DNA from: Enterovibrio baiacu
GTDB taxonomy: Bacteria > Pseudomonadota > Gammaproteobacteria > Enterobacterales > Vibrionaceae
Assembly (NCBI RefSeq): GCF_004120195.1
Contig: NZ_SCHN01000016.1
Span: forward strand, 62,001-126,000
Length of the DNA: 64,000 nt
Direction: 5' to 3'
Positions 8,449 through 16,916 of the stretch are shown here, piece by piece. The stretch's first letter is position 1, and every line of letters begins with the position of its first letter. The position numbers were made by a program, and so were the translations under genes. Below the pieces are notes generated by a model that made no database searches, was not told where the DNA came from, and saw only the letters and a program-made list of their open reading frames with translations.

Positions 8449-9680
8449 TAGCGGCTGGCTTTCCCTGATTTTTTGAGTAGCTGACGCTTCAGGCGTCGCT
8501 TCTCACCACCACGACCACCGCGCTTTTCGTGATGTTCTTTGTCTGCATTCAAATCAGGCTCGTAACCTTGAAGCCACTCCTGCGGCAGACGTTGATCGAT
8601 CAAGGTCTCGATCGCCACGAGCATGCCTTCTTCTTCACGGCTGACCAAAGAAATGGCTTTGCCGCTTTTACCCGCGCGGCCCGTGCGGCCAATACGGTGA
8701 ATGTAATCTTCGGGTTGATGCGGTAATTCGTAATTGAACACGTAATCCAAAGAAGGAATGTCCAGCCCACGGGCTGCCACGTCGGTTGCAACCAAGACGC
8801 GGATTGTGCCTTCTTTAAAGCCTTCTAACGCACGGTTTCGCGCGCCTTGCGTTTTTTCGCCATGAATCGCTTCTGCGGCTAACCCATCAAGCTTGAGTTC
8901 GTTCGCTAAGGCTTCAGTACTTTGGCGGGTTTTCGCAAACACCAAGACTTGTTGTAGGTTCTTGCTGCCAATCAGGTAAGAAAGCAATTCACGCTTACGT
9001 TTCTTATCAACAGGGTGAACCAGCTGCTCTACGGTGTCTGCGGTGCTGTTGCTGGTGGAGATTTCAATGCGTACTGGGTTGTTCAACAAGCGATAGGCTA
9101 AATCCATCACTTGTTTTGGGTAGGTGGCAGAGAAGAACAAGGTTTGGCGTTCTTTCGGCATCTTCTTCATCAGGCGTTTAATGTCTGAAATGAAGCCCAT
9201 GTCCAACATGCGATCGGCTTCGTCGAGGACCAGGGTATCTAACGCACTGAGGTTCAAGGTGCCGATGTGCAAGTGATCAAGCAAACGCCCCGGTGTGCCC
9301 ACCACAATTTCCGCGCCTTTTGCCAAGGCACTTTTTTGTGGGTTGATGTTCGCACCGCCATAAAGCGCCACGCATTTCAACGTGGTGTTTTGACTGTATT
9401 CCACCACCTTATCCAACACTTGCTGTGCAAGCTCGCGCGTTGGAGTAACAACCAGCACGCGGGTTGAGCCTTTCACGCCTTTATCGAGCAGTTGATGCAG
9501 CAATGGCAAGGTGAAGGCGGCGGTTTTACCTGTTCCCGTTTGGGCTGCGCCCATCACATCATTTCCCGCCAATACTTTCGGGATCGCCTGTTGCTGAATG
9601 TCAGTCGGTTGGGTGTAACCAAGTGCACTTAGCGTCGATTGAAGCGTCGCATTGAGAAGAGTGAAAGCGTTGTCAGACAT
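8448..9680 (-). CDS. DEAD-box ATP-dependent RNA helicase, RhlE-like
   Basis: A 410-residue helicase with the full DEAD-box set in order: the Q motif, AQTGTGKT (motif I), PTRELAQQ (Ia), DEADRMLDMGF (II), SATYP (III), VLVATDVAARGLDIP (V) and HRIGRTGRAG (VI). The C-terminal tail is lysine/arginine-rich (EHHEKRGGRGGEKRRLKRQL), as in RhlE relatives that work on ribosome assembly or mRNA decay. The start at 9680 (MSDNAF) is preferred over the in-frame codon at 9701 because CCGGAAACATC precedes it. There is no operon partner. Its stop codon touches a hexanucleotide microsatellite, and no intrinsic terminator is obvious after it. Confidence 0.88.
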   Translation of the reverse strand: MSDNAFTLLNATLQSTLSALGYTQPTDIQQQAIPKVLAGNDVMGAAQTGTGKTAAFTLPLLHQLLDKGVKGSTRVLVVTPTRELAQQVLDKVVEYSQNTTLKCVALYGGANINPQKSALAKGAEIVVGTPGRLLDHLHIGTLNLSALDTLVLDEADRMLDMGFISDIKRLMKKMPKERQTLFFSATYPKQVMDLAYRLLNNPVRIEISTSNSTADTVEQLVHPVDKKRKRELLSYLIGSKNLQQVLVFAKTRQSTEALANELKLDGLAAEAIHGEKTQGARNRALEGFKEGTIRVLVATDVAARGLDIPSLDYVFNYELPHQPEDYIHRIGRTGRAGKSGKAISLVSREEEGMLVAIETLIDQRLPQEWLQGYEPDLNADKEHHEKRGGRGGEKRRLKRQLLKKSGKASR

Positions 9681-9899
9681 GATGTTTCCGGAACAGACCA
9701 AATTAAAGGAGCGCGAGTTTACCAGATTCCGCCCAAATGTGCAGAGCAGTCACGAAACCAGATGCGTAAAAAGCGAAGAAGAAAAACTCATTGTTAAGAC
9801 GATGAAATCATCGCTTGCCACGCCGTTTATTCCCCCGCTGAAATCGCTGCAAAATTGATCTATGTTAAAAATTCAATCACGCGAGGAGAGGGCTGAGCA

Positions 9900-11369
9900 G
9901 TGGGCCAAAATATAATTAAAACCTCGTTTAGTGCAAGTGACCACACGCGGTTTGCTTTGCAGCTAAAATCGGAACTTGAACAACTGGAAGCGTTACTTGA
10001 AACACCGGGATGGGGTGTCGGGGAATGTACGTTAGGAGCGGAGCTTGAACTGTACCTCACAGACAAAAACCATCGACCCGCCCATTACAACTTGGACTTA
10101 CTTGAAAAAGCTGCGGACCCTTTGATGACCGCAGAAATTAATCGCTTTAACCTTGAATACAATTGTCCCTACACCACGTTTAAAGGTGCGCCGTTTTCCT
10201 TCTTGAAACAACACATGGATGACAGGTTACTGTCTCTCCAATCCCTTGCGAACGAAACAGGCGTGAATGTCACCCCCATCGGTATTCTTCCCACTCTGCA
10301 ACACGGTGACTTTGGCTTAGCCTCCATGACTGACTCTCCGCGGTATCACGCGCTAACAGAAATTCTGTGCGAGTCTCGGGGCGGCCCATTCCACATACGC
10401 ATTCATGGAGCGGAAAGCTTAGAAATTGATGCGGACGATCTGACGCTAGAAGGGGCGAATACCTCATTCCAAGTGCACTATCGCGTCAAACCCGACGAGT
10501 TTGCGACGTGGTATAACGGCATTCAACTTGCCACCATCTTTACGCTGGCAATGGGCGCGAATTCCCCCGTCTTCCTAGAAAGAAAGCTGTGGCATGAAAC
10601 GCGCATTCCCCTGTTTAAGCAATCCATTGATAGCCGAAACTTGTGTGGTATGAACTGGCACACCCCCGCACGTGTATCGTTTGGTAAAGGCTACGTGCGC
10701 AAGAGTGCGCTTGAGCTGTTCCGCCAAGGGGTGAGCTTGCAACCCGTGCTATTGCCAGACATGTGCGACACCCAAGCCAAAGAAGGCTGTGGGCCGCCGC
10801 TTGAAGCGTTACGTCTACACCAAAGCACCATCTGGAGTTGGAACCGAGCAGTGTATGACGACGCTGATAATGGGCATCTGCGCGTTGAGTTGCGAAGCCT
10901 TCCTGCAGGACCCACCACGATCGACATGGTGGCCAATGCGGCTTTGTGCATTGGTTTGGCGCATGCGCTAAGAAACGACCTTGATCGATTGATGGATCTG
11001 CTGCCGTTTGAGTTTGCCAAATACAATTTTTATCGCGCGGCGCAATTTGGTGTTGATGCCAACATTTTGTGGGAATCGGAAAACGGCGCGTTAGCTGAGT
11101 TTGCACTGACAGATGTGTTGGCGAAATTGTTGCCGAGGGTTGCGGATTCACTCATTCAACTCGGTGTTTCTCGACAAGAGGCAGACATGTTGATGATGGT
11201 GATCGAACATCGTCTCGCCAAGCGTCAAAACGGGGCGAGTTGGCAGCTTGCGACCTTAACGGCGTTGGAGAAAAAATACTCTGCATCAGAAGCGCTTGGC
11301 AGGATGTTCGGTTTGTATCAAAAGCAATTTTTATCAGGAGAGCCGGTTTCGCATTGGCCCGTTTTGTGA
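9900..11369 (+). CDS. GCS2-family carboxylate-amine (glutamate-cysteine type) ligase
   Basis: A 489-residue protein of the glutamate-cysteine ligase 2 superfamily. Recognisable blocks are LGAELELYL near residue 48, NRFNLEYNCPYTTF, and the central SFQVHYRV and LRVELRSLPAGPTTIDM. Members form amide bonds between a carboxylate (commonly glutamate gamma-carboxyl) and an amine using ATP; many are not true gamma-glutamylcysteine synthetases. The start is GTG at 9900 with GAGGAGAG upstream. The next gene, 51 bases on, is an AstE/aspartoacylase-like amidohydrolase that could cleave a related amide. The substrate is unknown. It is longer than E. coli YbdK. Confidence 0.78.
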   Translation: MGQNIIKTSFSASDHTRFALQLKSELEQLEALLETPGWGVGECTLGAELELYLTDKNHRPAHYNLDLLEKAADPLMTAEINRFNLEYNCPYTTFKGAPFSFLKQHMDDRLLSLQSLANETGVNVTPIGILPTLQHGDFGLASMTDSPRYHALTEILCESRGGPFHIRIHGAESLEIDADDLTLEGANTSFQVHYRVKPDEFATWYNGIQLATIFTLAMGANSPVFLERKLWHETRIPLFKQSIDSRNLCGMNWHTPARVSFGKGYVRKSALELFRQGVSLQPVLLPDMCDTQAKEGCGPPLEALRLHQSTIWSWNRAVYDDADNGHLRVELRSLPAGPTTIDMVANAALCIGLAHALRNDLDRLMDLLPFEFAKYNFYRAAQFGVDANILWESENGALAEFALTDVLAKLLPRVADSLIQLGVSRQEADMLMMVIEHRLAKRQNGASWQLATLTALEKKYSASEALGRMFGLYQKQFLSGEPVSHWPVL

Positions 11370-11420
11370 TGGAGTATACGAATACACATTGCAACAAAAC
11401 GGATTGAAGAGAGGAAATGG

Positions 11421-12431
11421 ATGAAGTTACACGATGTCAGTTGGCCAAGCGAAGCAGAGTTTCAAGGTGGTCTGCTTCCATGGCTAGAAATGCTCCCGGG
11501 CGCAAGCTGGCTAACATTGCCGGGGCGCGATCCGAACAGACATCGTGTGATTGTCACTCTGCTGCATGGCAACGAGCCTTCAGGCACGAATGCGTTCTGG
11601 CACTTTGTTGAAAACACACCTGAGTGCGCGGTCACGACGCATTTTTGCTTGGCTAACGTCAATGCAGCCAAGGCAAATACGCCCTTTACGACGCGGCATG
11701 TAGACGGCAAGCCGGACATGAACCGTTGCTTTGGACGACAAGGTGAGGACGACAGCTACGAGATCGCCGATGAGATCTTGGCGCGGATCTCCTCCCTCGC
11801 ACCGGAAGCAGTCGTGGATTTACACAACACGTCGGGCACCAGCCCAGCGTTTGCAGTGTCGATTCACGATGATGATGTGCACAAGCAAATTGCGTCTCTG
11901 TTCACAGAGCACATGCTTTGTTCGAATGTGCGTCTTGGTGCGTTAATGGAGATGACGAGCAGCACGTCTCCCATTGTTACCATCGAATGTGGTGGTGCAA
12001 GTGATCGTGCCGCGCATGAAGTGGCAAAGAACGGTTTGCATCACTTCATGACGGCTGAAAACATCTTCCAAGACAACCTCGGATTTTGGCCGATAGAAAT
12101 GCTGTATCGCCCTGTGCGAATTCAAATGCAGCCAGATTCTGAACTGTGTTATCACGACCGAAAGGTCGAACAAGCAGATTTAACACTCGCGCCAGATATC
12201 GACCGACATAACTTTGGTTGGATGGCGGCAGATTCTCACATTGGCTGGCTCGGCGATCGAGGGTTGGATGCGTTAAAAACGGATGATGGTAAAGGCGGAC
12301 ATCCGATTGCCTCGCTTTTTTACGAAAAAGACGGTGAACTCAAACTCAAAGCCGCAAGTAAGCTGTTTATGATCACAACGCGACATGATATCGCTTTGTC
12401 CGATTGTTTGTTTTACATGGTGGTGGACTAG
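11421..12431 (+). CDS. Succinylglutamate desuccinylase/aspartoacylase-family zinc hydrolase
   Basis: A 336-residue M14-like metallohydrolase. The zinc ligands are visible as HGNEPSG (His and Glu) and DLHNTSG (His), and the catalytic glutamate probably lies in IECGG. The family removes acyl groups from acylated amino acids (N-acetylaspartate, N-succinylglutamate). It is longer than typical aspartoacylase, with a C-terminal extension of about 100 residues. GAGGAAATGG gives a good ribosome site for ATG 11421. It follows the GCS2 ligase by 51 bases and precedes a small conserved protein by 38, so the three probably form one operon. No other arginine succinyltransferase pathway gene is present, which argues against AstE proper. 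Confidence 0.8.
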   Translation: MKLHDVSWPSEAEFQGGLLPWLEMLPGASWLTLPGRDPNRHRVIVTLLHGNEPSGTNAFWHFVENTPECAVTTHFCLANVNAAKANTPFTTRHVDGKPDMNRCFGRQGEDDSYEIADEILARISSLAPEAVVDLHNTSGTSPAFAVSIHDDDVHKQIASLFTEHMLCSNVRLGALMEMTSSTSPIVTIECGGASDRAAHEVAKNGLHHFMTAENIFQDNLGFWPIEMLYRPVRIQMQPDSELCYHDRKVEQADLTLAPDIDRHNFGWMAADSHIGWLGDRGLDALKTDDGKGGHPIASLFYEKDGELKLKAASKLFMITTRHDIALSDCLFYMVVD

Positions 12432-12469
12432 GGAAAGTCTTCCACAAACTGTGTCTATGGAGTACAGAA

Positions 12470-12790
12470 ATGCATGATTTCACTGGCAAATGGCGTATAA
12501 AGTGGATGTCTAACTGGTCGCAAGAATATGTCGATATTCTTGAACCGGGTTACATGGAGTTTTCGCGAGACACGCTAGGAAATTTTGCATTCGGTGCTGT
12601 GAAAGGACAACTTGATGTTCGCATTTCATCGAAAGAGCCTAGCCTTGAGTTTTCATGGCGGGGTATCTGTGAAGGCAAGGAAATGTCTGGTCGAGGAAAA
12701 GTGGATTTCTTGAATGCGCGATTGGGAGAAGGCGAGCTATTTATCCATAACAGCGATGAAACCGATTTTATCATTGAGCGTCTTCATTAA
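12470..12790 (+). CDS. Small conserved hypothetical protein, beta-rich
   Basis: A 106-residue soluble protein beginning MHDFTGKWRIKWMSNWSQEY, with alternating short hydrophobic strands and many Trp/Phe/Gly residues, suggesting a small beta-barrel or jelly-roll fold. I recognise the general look of a widespread uncharacterised family but no function. ATG 12470 is chosen over the in-frame start at 12404, because TGGAG precedes it and the longer version would overlap the hydrolase gene. It is the third gene of the GCS2/AstE-like unit and is followed by a terminator. Confidence 0.68.
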   Translation: MHDFTGKWRIKWMSNWSQEYVDILEPGYMEFSRDTLGNFAFGAVKGQLDVRISSKEPSLEFSWRGICEGKEMSGRGKVDFLNARLGEGELFIHNSDETDFIIERLH

Positions 12791-12911
12791 CAGCGCTGAG
12801 TTCGTGGCCTGGCACAAGATTGACACCGTGATTCCGTGCACTGCCCCCGTATTTTGACAAGCGAATTCATGTGCGAATTTGCGTCTGATCTCCATCCGTT
12901 AATTGATTGAT

Positions 12912-12945
12912 AAGGCAAGTTTGAAAAGGCTTGCCTTTGTCTTTT
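12912..12945 (+). terminator. Rho-independent terminator of the GCS2 operon
   Basis: AAGGCAAG / CTTGCCTT with a 10-base loop, followed by TGTCTTTTCT. It closes the three-gene unit before the acetyltransferase gene. Confidence 0.7.
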
Positions 12946-12995
12946 CTGTGCCTTAAATATTATCGCATTCATGTATTTGTCTATAAGGTGATGGT

Positions 12996-13607
12996 ATGAA
13001 TTCGACGGAAAAAATGCGCAGTCAAAAAGTGTATTTTAGTAATGATGAAACGCTGCTCGCTGAGCAAATGCAGTGTCTTGAAACACTCTACGATTTTAAT
13101 CATTCACGTCCCTCGGAGGTAGAGAAACGCCAGGCGCTCATGAAGCAGATTTTCGCATCTGTCGGCGAAGGGTGTTACATCGAGCCTCCACTGCATGCCA
13201 ATTGGGGAAGACATACCCATTTGGGCAAACATGTCTATGCCAACTTCAATCTTACCTTGGTCGATGATACGGATATCACGATTGGCGACGCTGTCATGAT
13301 TGGTCCTAACGTTACCATCGCGACGGCAGGACACCCGATAGAGCCGGAATTACGTCGCAGGGTTGGGCAGTTTAATATTCCCGTCACGATTGGAAACAAC
13401 GTCTGGATAGGGGCGAACTCTGTCGTACTTCCCGGCGTCACCATTGGAGAGAACACCGTGATTGGTGCAGGTAGCGTGGTGACCAAAGATATTCCTGCCA
13501 ATGTGGTCGCGGTGGGTTCGCCCTGCAAGGTGCTAAGAGCGATAGGTGAGCACGACAGAACCTATTATTTTCAAGATCGACCTTTAGCGGGCAATGTCCT
13601 TGAGTGA
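12996..13607 (+). CDS. LacA/Maa-type O-acetyltransferase
   Basis: A 203-residue left-handed beta-helix acetyltransferase of the maltose/galactoside/nodulation group. An N-terminal helical Maa-like domain (about 1-55) is followed by hexapeptide repeats such as ITIGDAVMIGPNVTIATAGH and VTIGNNVWIGANSVVLPGVT. His113 in ATAGHP matches the catalytic histidine of LacA. It transfers acetyl from acetyl-CoA to a sugar hydroxyl in the cytoplasm; the sugar cannot be told. AAGGTGATGGT gives the ribosome site. It is a single gene with its own start region, and no sugar operon is adjacent. Confidence 0.87.
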   Translation: MNSTEKMRSQKVYFSNDETLLAEQMQCLETLYDFNHSRPSEVEKRQALMKQIFASVGEGCYIEPPLHANWGRHTHLGKHVYANFNLTLVDDTDITIGDAVMIGPNVTIATAGHPIEPELRRRVGQFNIPVTIGNNVWIGANSVVLPGVTIGENTVIGAGSVVTKDIPANVVAVGSPCKVLRAIGEHDRTYYFQDRPLAGNVLE

Positions 13608-13793
13608 CATCATTCGCGAGGCAGGCAGCGATGTCGTCCGACAAAAGGTTTGGCCTGAATCATCGCTAATCTCATGGTTTTTATCGGATCTCTCAGATTA
13701 ATTCAGGCGTGACCTCAATGTTTTGCATCCAGCTTGAGCCGTGATTTGTGAGCGTGTAGAGTGAGAAAACACGGACAATACAAGAGAGTTCAC

Positions 13794-14348
13794 ATGGAAT
13801 GTACAAGCTGCAAACGCGGCGTACTGAAGCCGAGTTATATAGAAGGCCAGTTTCGCGCGCACACCTGTTCGCACTGCAAAGGCGATTGGATTCTGATTGA
13901 AGATTTTATCGCTTGGCGCGAACGAAACCCGGGCTATGAATTCGCAGAAAATGCGACGTTAACCCTGGATGCGTCAGAAACAAAAAAAGCTATGCTGTGT
14001 CCGCAATCGGGCGTCATTATGCGTAAATTCAGAATTTCAGCTGCGCATGATCATAGGGTTGATTACAGTGCGGCGGTTGGCGGCATCTGGCTCGATCATG
14101 GTGAATGGGAATTGCTGAAAGCCGAAGGTTTGGCAACATCTGTCGGTGGCGTAGTGACAGAGCAGTGGCAGCACAAAGTGCGTGAACAGAGCGCCAAGCA
14201 AAGCTTCACTGATTTATATGTGTCTAAGTTCGGCGAAGAAGACTACCAAAAAGTGAAAGCGCTGAGAGAATGGATGCTTTCACACCCACAAAAAGCCGAT
14301 CTACGTGCATTTTTATTGGCTGAAGATCCCTATTCTGCAGAAAAATAA
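13794..14348 (+). CDS. Zinc-ribbon protein of unknown function
   Basis: A 184-residue soluble protein. Two CxxC pairs at the N terminus (ECTSCKRG and HTCSHCKG) form a zinc ribbon like those annotated as TFIIB-type zinc-finger proteins. A second, partial ribbon-like repeat is CPQSGVIMRKFRI followed by VDYSAAVGGIWLDHGEWE, a layout seen in zf-TFIIB proteins where Gly-Gly-x-Trp-x-D-x-GE recurs. The C-terminal part is charged and helical. ATG 13794 has AAGAGAG before it; an upstream in-frame start adds 11 residues of low quality. The function is unknown. It stands alone. Confidence 0.7.
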   Translation: MECTSCKRGVLKPSYIEGQFRAHTCSHCKGDWILIEDFIAWRERNPGYEFAENATLTLDASETKKAMLCPQSGVIMRKFRISAAHDHRVDYSAAVGGIWLDHGEWELLKAEGLATSVGGVVTEQWQHKVREQSAKQSFTDLYVSKFGEEDYQKVKALREWMLSHPQKADLRAFLLAEDPYSAEK

Positions 14349-14354
14349 TCATAC

Positions 14355-14378
14355 AGCGCGGCAGTTCGCTGTCGCGCT
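14355..14378 (+). terminator. GC-rich hairpin after the zinc-ribbon gene
   Basis: AGCGCGGCAG / CTGTCGCGCT with a TTCG tetraloop (one G-T pair), directly after the stop codon. The following T tract is poor, so termination efficiency is doubtful. Confidence 0.5.
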
Positions 14379-15039
14379 CGTACTTCTACCGAGGCTACCT
14401 TTTTAGTATTAATACGCGACTGCGCTTAAATTCCCCCTGTAAACATAATGTTAACGTGCTGTTCAAACGCATTTCTCTGAATCTGTAAATTTCCCCGCTG
14501 TTCATCTGCTACTTAGTTCATACTTCGGCTTAGATAAAATCACTATTTGTTCGTGAAATATCATTAGGTAAGTGTTGGTCATGTAAGGCACTTATATATA
14601 GATTTACATACAAAAATAACTAGAAAAAGCTCAATAAAAGTCTACGGGGTGACTTAACAGAATGACGATTAGTAATGACTGATTAGTAAATGAGAATAAA
14701 AAGTGTCAATATGTGCAGCGCTGTAAAATGACTTGAATAATAGACATAAAGAATGTGGTTTATTTGCATATTGTGCATATCTTGGGCGTTATCTGGAAAC
14801 TTTCTATTTTGGAAAATTTGAATCACCTGATTTAGAAGATGCTTATATATCTTTGTTATTAGTGAAAATATAGAAAACTCAGACACTCTCAAAATAATGT
14901 ACAGAAAAATAATCTAAGCCATAAATTAATGTGTATTAAAAATGGAAATGTTAGCGTTTACTATTTTTACAGCTGTTAATTGATTTACTATGTGTGTTTT
15001 TCTGGCTATTAGGAATGTGGCCAAAGAGCAGGAGTTAAG
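14379..15039. other. AT-rich intergenic region before the methyltransferase
   Basis: About 660 bases, clearly more AT-rich than the flanking genes, with only short open frames on either strand and none with a convincing ribosome site. I see no tRNA, repeat array or transposase remnant. It may be a promoter region or the edge of acquired DNA. Confidence 0.6.
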
Positions 15040-15981
15040 ATGCTATTAGGGCAGGAAGCCGTTTTAGAATTGTTGCGTTGCCCTGTGTCTGGGGTAAGTC
15101 TTGAATCATTAGACACTAATGTATTAGTTGCATATTCGACGGATGGTACTCACGAATATGATGTGGTTGATAGCTACCCTGTGTTAATCCGATTTGAGAA
15201 CAGCATTCTCGATAAATCGGATATTCAACGTCTTTCATCAACAGTACACCGCCAGTCTTACGGTGGTGTGTTCAGTGTTGCTAAGCGTCTCGCGTGCCCT
15301 CCAAGCCATGTTACCAAAGGCAATGTCGAGCTCCTTTTAGACACCCTTCTTTCCCAGCACAACTCAGCGCGTGTATTGATCATCGGTGGTGGCACCGTGG
15401 GTTGTGGTATGGAGCCTTTCTACACAGACCCTCGTATCGAGCTTGTTTCTTTTGATATTTATGCGTCTCCCTCTGTGCAATTTTTGGCAGATGCACACAA
15501 CATTCCGTTGGTCAGCGAAAGCTTTGATGCTGTGATTATTCAAGCGGTGTTAGAGCATGTGTTAAGGCCAGAAGAGGTAGTGGCAGAAGCATACCGCGTC
15601 CTGAAACCTGATGGGATGGTTTACGCTGAAACACCGTTTTTGCAGCATGTTCATGAAGGCGCTTACGATTTCACGCGATACACAGAAAGTGGTCACCGTT
15701 ATTTATTTAGGCGTTTTTCGTTGATTAAATCCGGTGCATCAGCAGGAGCGGGCACACAATTGTTATGGGCGCTTGATAGCTTTTTCTGCGGACTGTTTCG
15801 CTCAAAATTAATGGGGAAGATCATTAAGCTAGGATTGTTTTGGTTACAGGCTTTCGATCGTCTAATTCCTGAAACCTACAATGTTGATGCGGCGAGTGGT
15901 GTGTATTTCATGGGCCGTAAAGACCGATATGCAATGCAAGATGCCAGCATTGTTGAATATTACAAAGGCGCTCAGCGGTAA
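15040..15981 (+). CDS. SAM-dependent class I methyltransferase
   Basis: A 313-residue protein. The first 60 residues resemble a Trm112-like/zinc-ribbon lead-in (LLRCPVSGVSL, YDVVDSYPVLIRFEN). The Rossmann methyltransferase follows: VLIIGGGTVGCGM is motif I, then FDAVIIQAVLEHVLRPEEV and the strand-4 region AYRVLKPDGMVYAETPF. The pattern matches methyltransferase family 11 proteins common in polysaccharide clusters, but no such cluster is adjacent. The RBS AGGAG is good. Both flanks are long and AT-rich, which suggests separate acquisition. The substrate is unknown. Confidence 0.75.
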   Translation: MLLGQEAVLELLRCPVSGVSLESLDTNVLVAYSTDGTHEYDVVDSYPVLIRFENSILDKSDIQRLSSTVHRQSYGGVFSVAKRLACPPSHVTKGNVELLLDTLLSQHNSARVLIIGGGTVGCGMEPFYTDPRIELVSFDIYASPSVQFLADAHNIPLVSESFDAVIIQAVLEHVLRPEEVVAEAYRVLKPDGMVYAETPFLQHVHEGAYDFTRYTESGHRYLFRRFSLIKSGASAGAGTQLLWALDSFFCGLFRSKLMGKIIKLGLFWLQAFDRLIPETYNVDAASGVYFMGRKDRYAMQDASIVEYYKGAQR

Positions 15982-16181
15982 CTGACGTTACCCCTTTGAA
16001 AAAACATTACATTGATGCTTTAACGCAAAAAATCTGTCTTATCGGGTGTTTCAAAACGTGATAACAGTGACTATCCAACATCTCCTATAAAACGTTTTCC
16101 CGCCTCATCTTTATTATCACGACACATATTTTCGCTTACGGTTTTATTGTGGTTCGTCGATCTTATTCATTTATGTGTGAG

Positions 16182-16210
16182 GGAAAACGCCAGCGATTTG
16201 CTGGCGTTGT
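16182..16210 (-). terminator. Terminator of the phosphatase/symporter unit
   Basis: On the - strand AACGCCAGC / GCTGGCGTT with a 5-base loop is followed by TTCCC after TT. The same stem sequence recurs at 30604 and 35186. Confidence 0.7.
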
Positions 16211-16248
16211 TTCGACAGAGACTGGAAACGCGCAGTTTCAACAACCCG

Positions 16249-16866
16249 TTATGCCACTCCCGCCGCAGAGAATGCACTCGGTAGAGCTTCTCCTTTCGCC
16301 GCAAGTGGTTTGATGTCACCCGTCTCATGGTGCGGCAATGTGCGGTGCTGGCCCGCTGGGATGTCGCTAAACGCCGTCGTGAGAATTTGCAAAGCATCGC
16401 CATGAGAAACCAAGAGAATCACTTGATCACTAAATTGGTTTTCAAGGGCGAGAATGGCATCCATCGTTCGCTTTCTTACTTGCTCTGTGCTCTCTACGCC
16501 ATTATCAGTTTGAGATGATGACACTGCGTCTTTTGCCCAAACTTGCTCGTATGCATCGGAAGATTTACCTTCCCATGTGCCAAAAAAGCGCTCTCTCAAT
16601 CGAATATCTTGGATAGGTGTGTCAATGGATAGCGTTTTAGCTACCAGTGCTGCGGTTTCACGTGTACGGGTGAAATCGGAACACACAATCACGGAAATAC
16701 CCGCGTCTTTAACGGCCAGAGCAGAAGCGACAGCTTGCTCCTCGCCCAATGGAGACAAACCATATTGATGGCAACCAATGTTCGGATCGCTTACCACTTT
16801 ATCTGCTACGTTGGCTTTACTTTGTCCATGACGCATCAGGAAATAGCTGTTTTTAAACACGGTCAT
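16249..16866 (-). CDS. Histidine phosphatase family protein (phosphoglycerate mutase-like)
   Basis: A 205-residue member of the histidine phosphatase superfamily, branch 1. The phospho-accepting His13 is in LMRHGQS; the second arginine and catalytic acid lie in CSDFTRTRETA and RLRERFFGTWEG, and the second His in VSHGDAL. Substrates range from phosphosugars to nucleotides. The start at 16866 has GAGGA at good spacing. It lies 50 bases downstream of the Na/phosphate symporter on the same strand, hinting at phosphate release coupled to uptake; no precise substrate can be assigned. Confidence 0.83.
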   Translation of the reverse strand: MTVFKNSYFLMRHGQSKANVADKVVSDPNIGCHQYGLSPLGEEQAVASALAVKDAGISVIVCSDFTRTRETAALVAKTLSIDTPIQDIRLRERFFGTWEGKSSDAYEQVWAKDAVSSSQTDNGVESTEQVRKRTMDAILALENQFSDQVILLVSHGDALQILTTAFSDIPAGQHRTLPHHETGDIKPLAAKGEALPSAFSAAGVA

Positions 16867-16916
16867 TCTGTGTCCTCGTTGATAATCGATATAACGCAAA
16901 TGGCATCGCTCGTGCC

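Noticed and set aside
10615-11151. 178-residue - strand frame inside the GCS2 ligase gene
   Set aside because: Shadow of a conserved gene; translation shows no recognisable domain.
14683-14892. 69-residue - strand frame in the AT-rich gap before the methyltransferase
   Set aside because: Hydrophobic translation from AT-rich DNA, no SD, no similarity to known proteins. Chance frame.
16085-16098. MalI-like core TAAAACGTTTT upstream of the phosphatase terminator
   Set aside because: Only the central bases match, the site is downstream of the nearest genes and no mal-related gene is near. Probably chance in AT-rich DNA.
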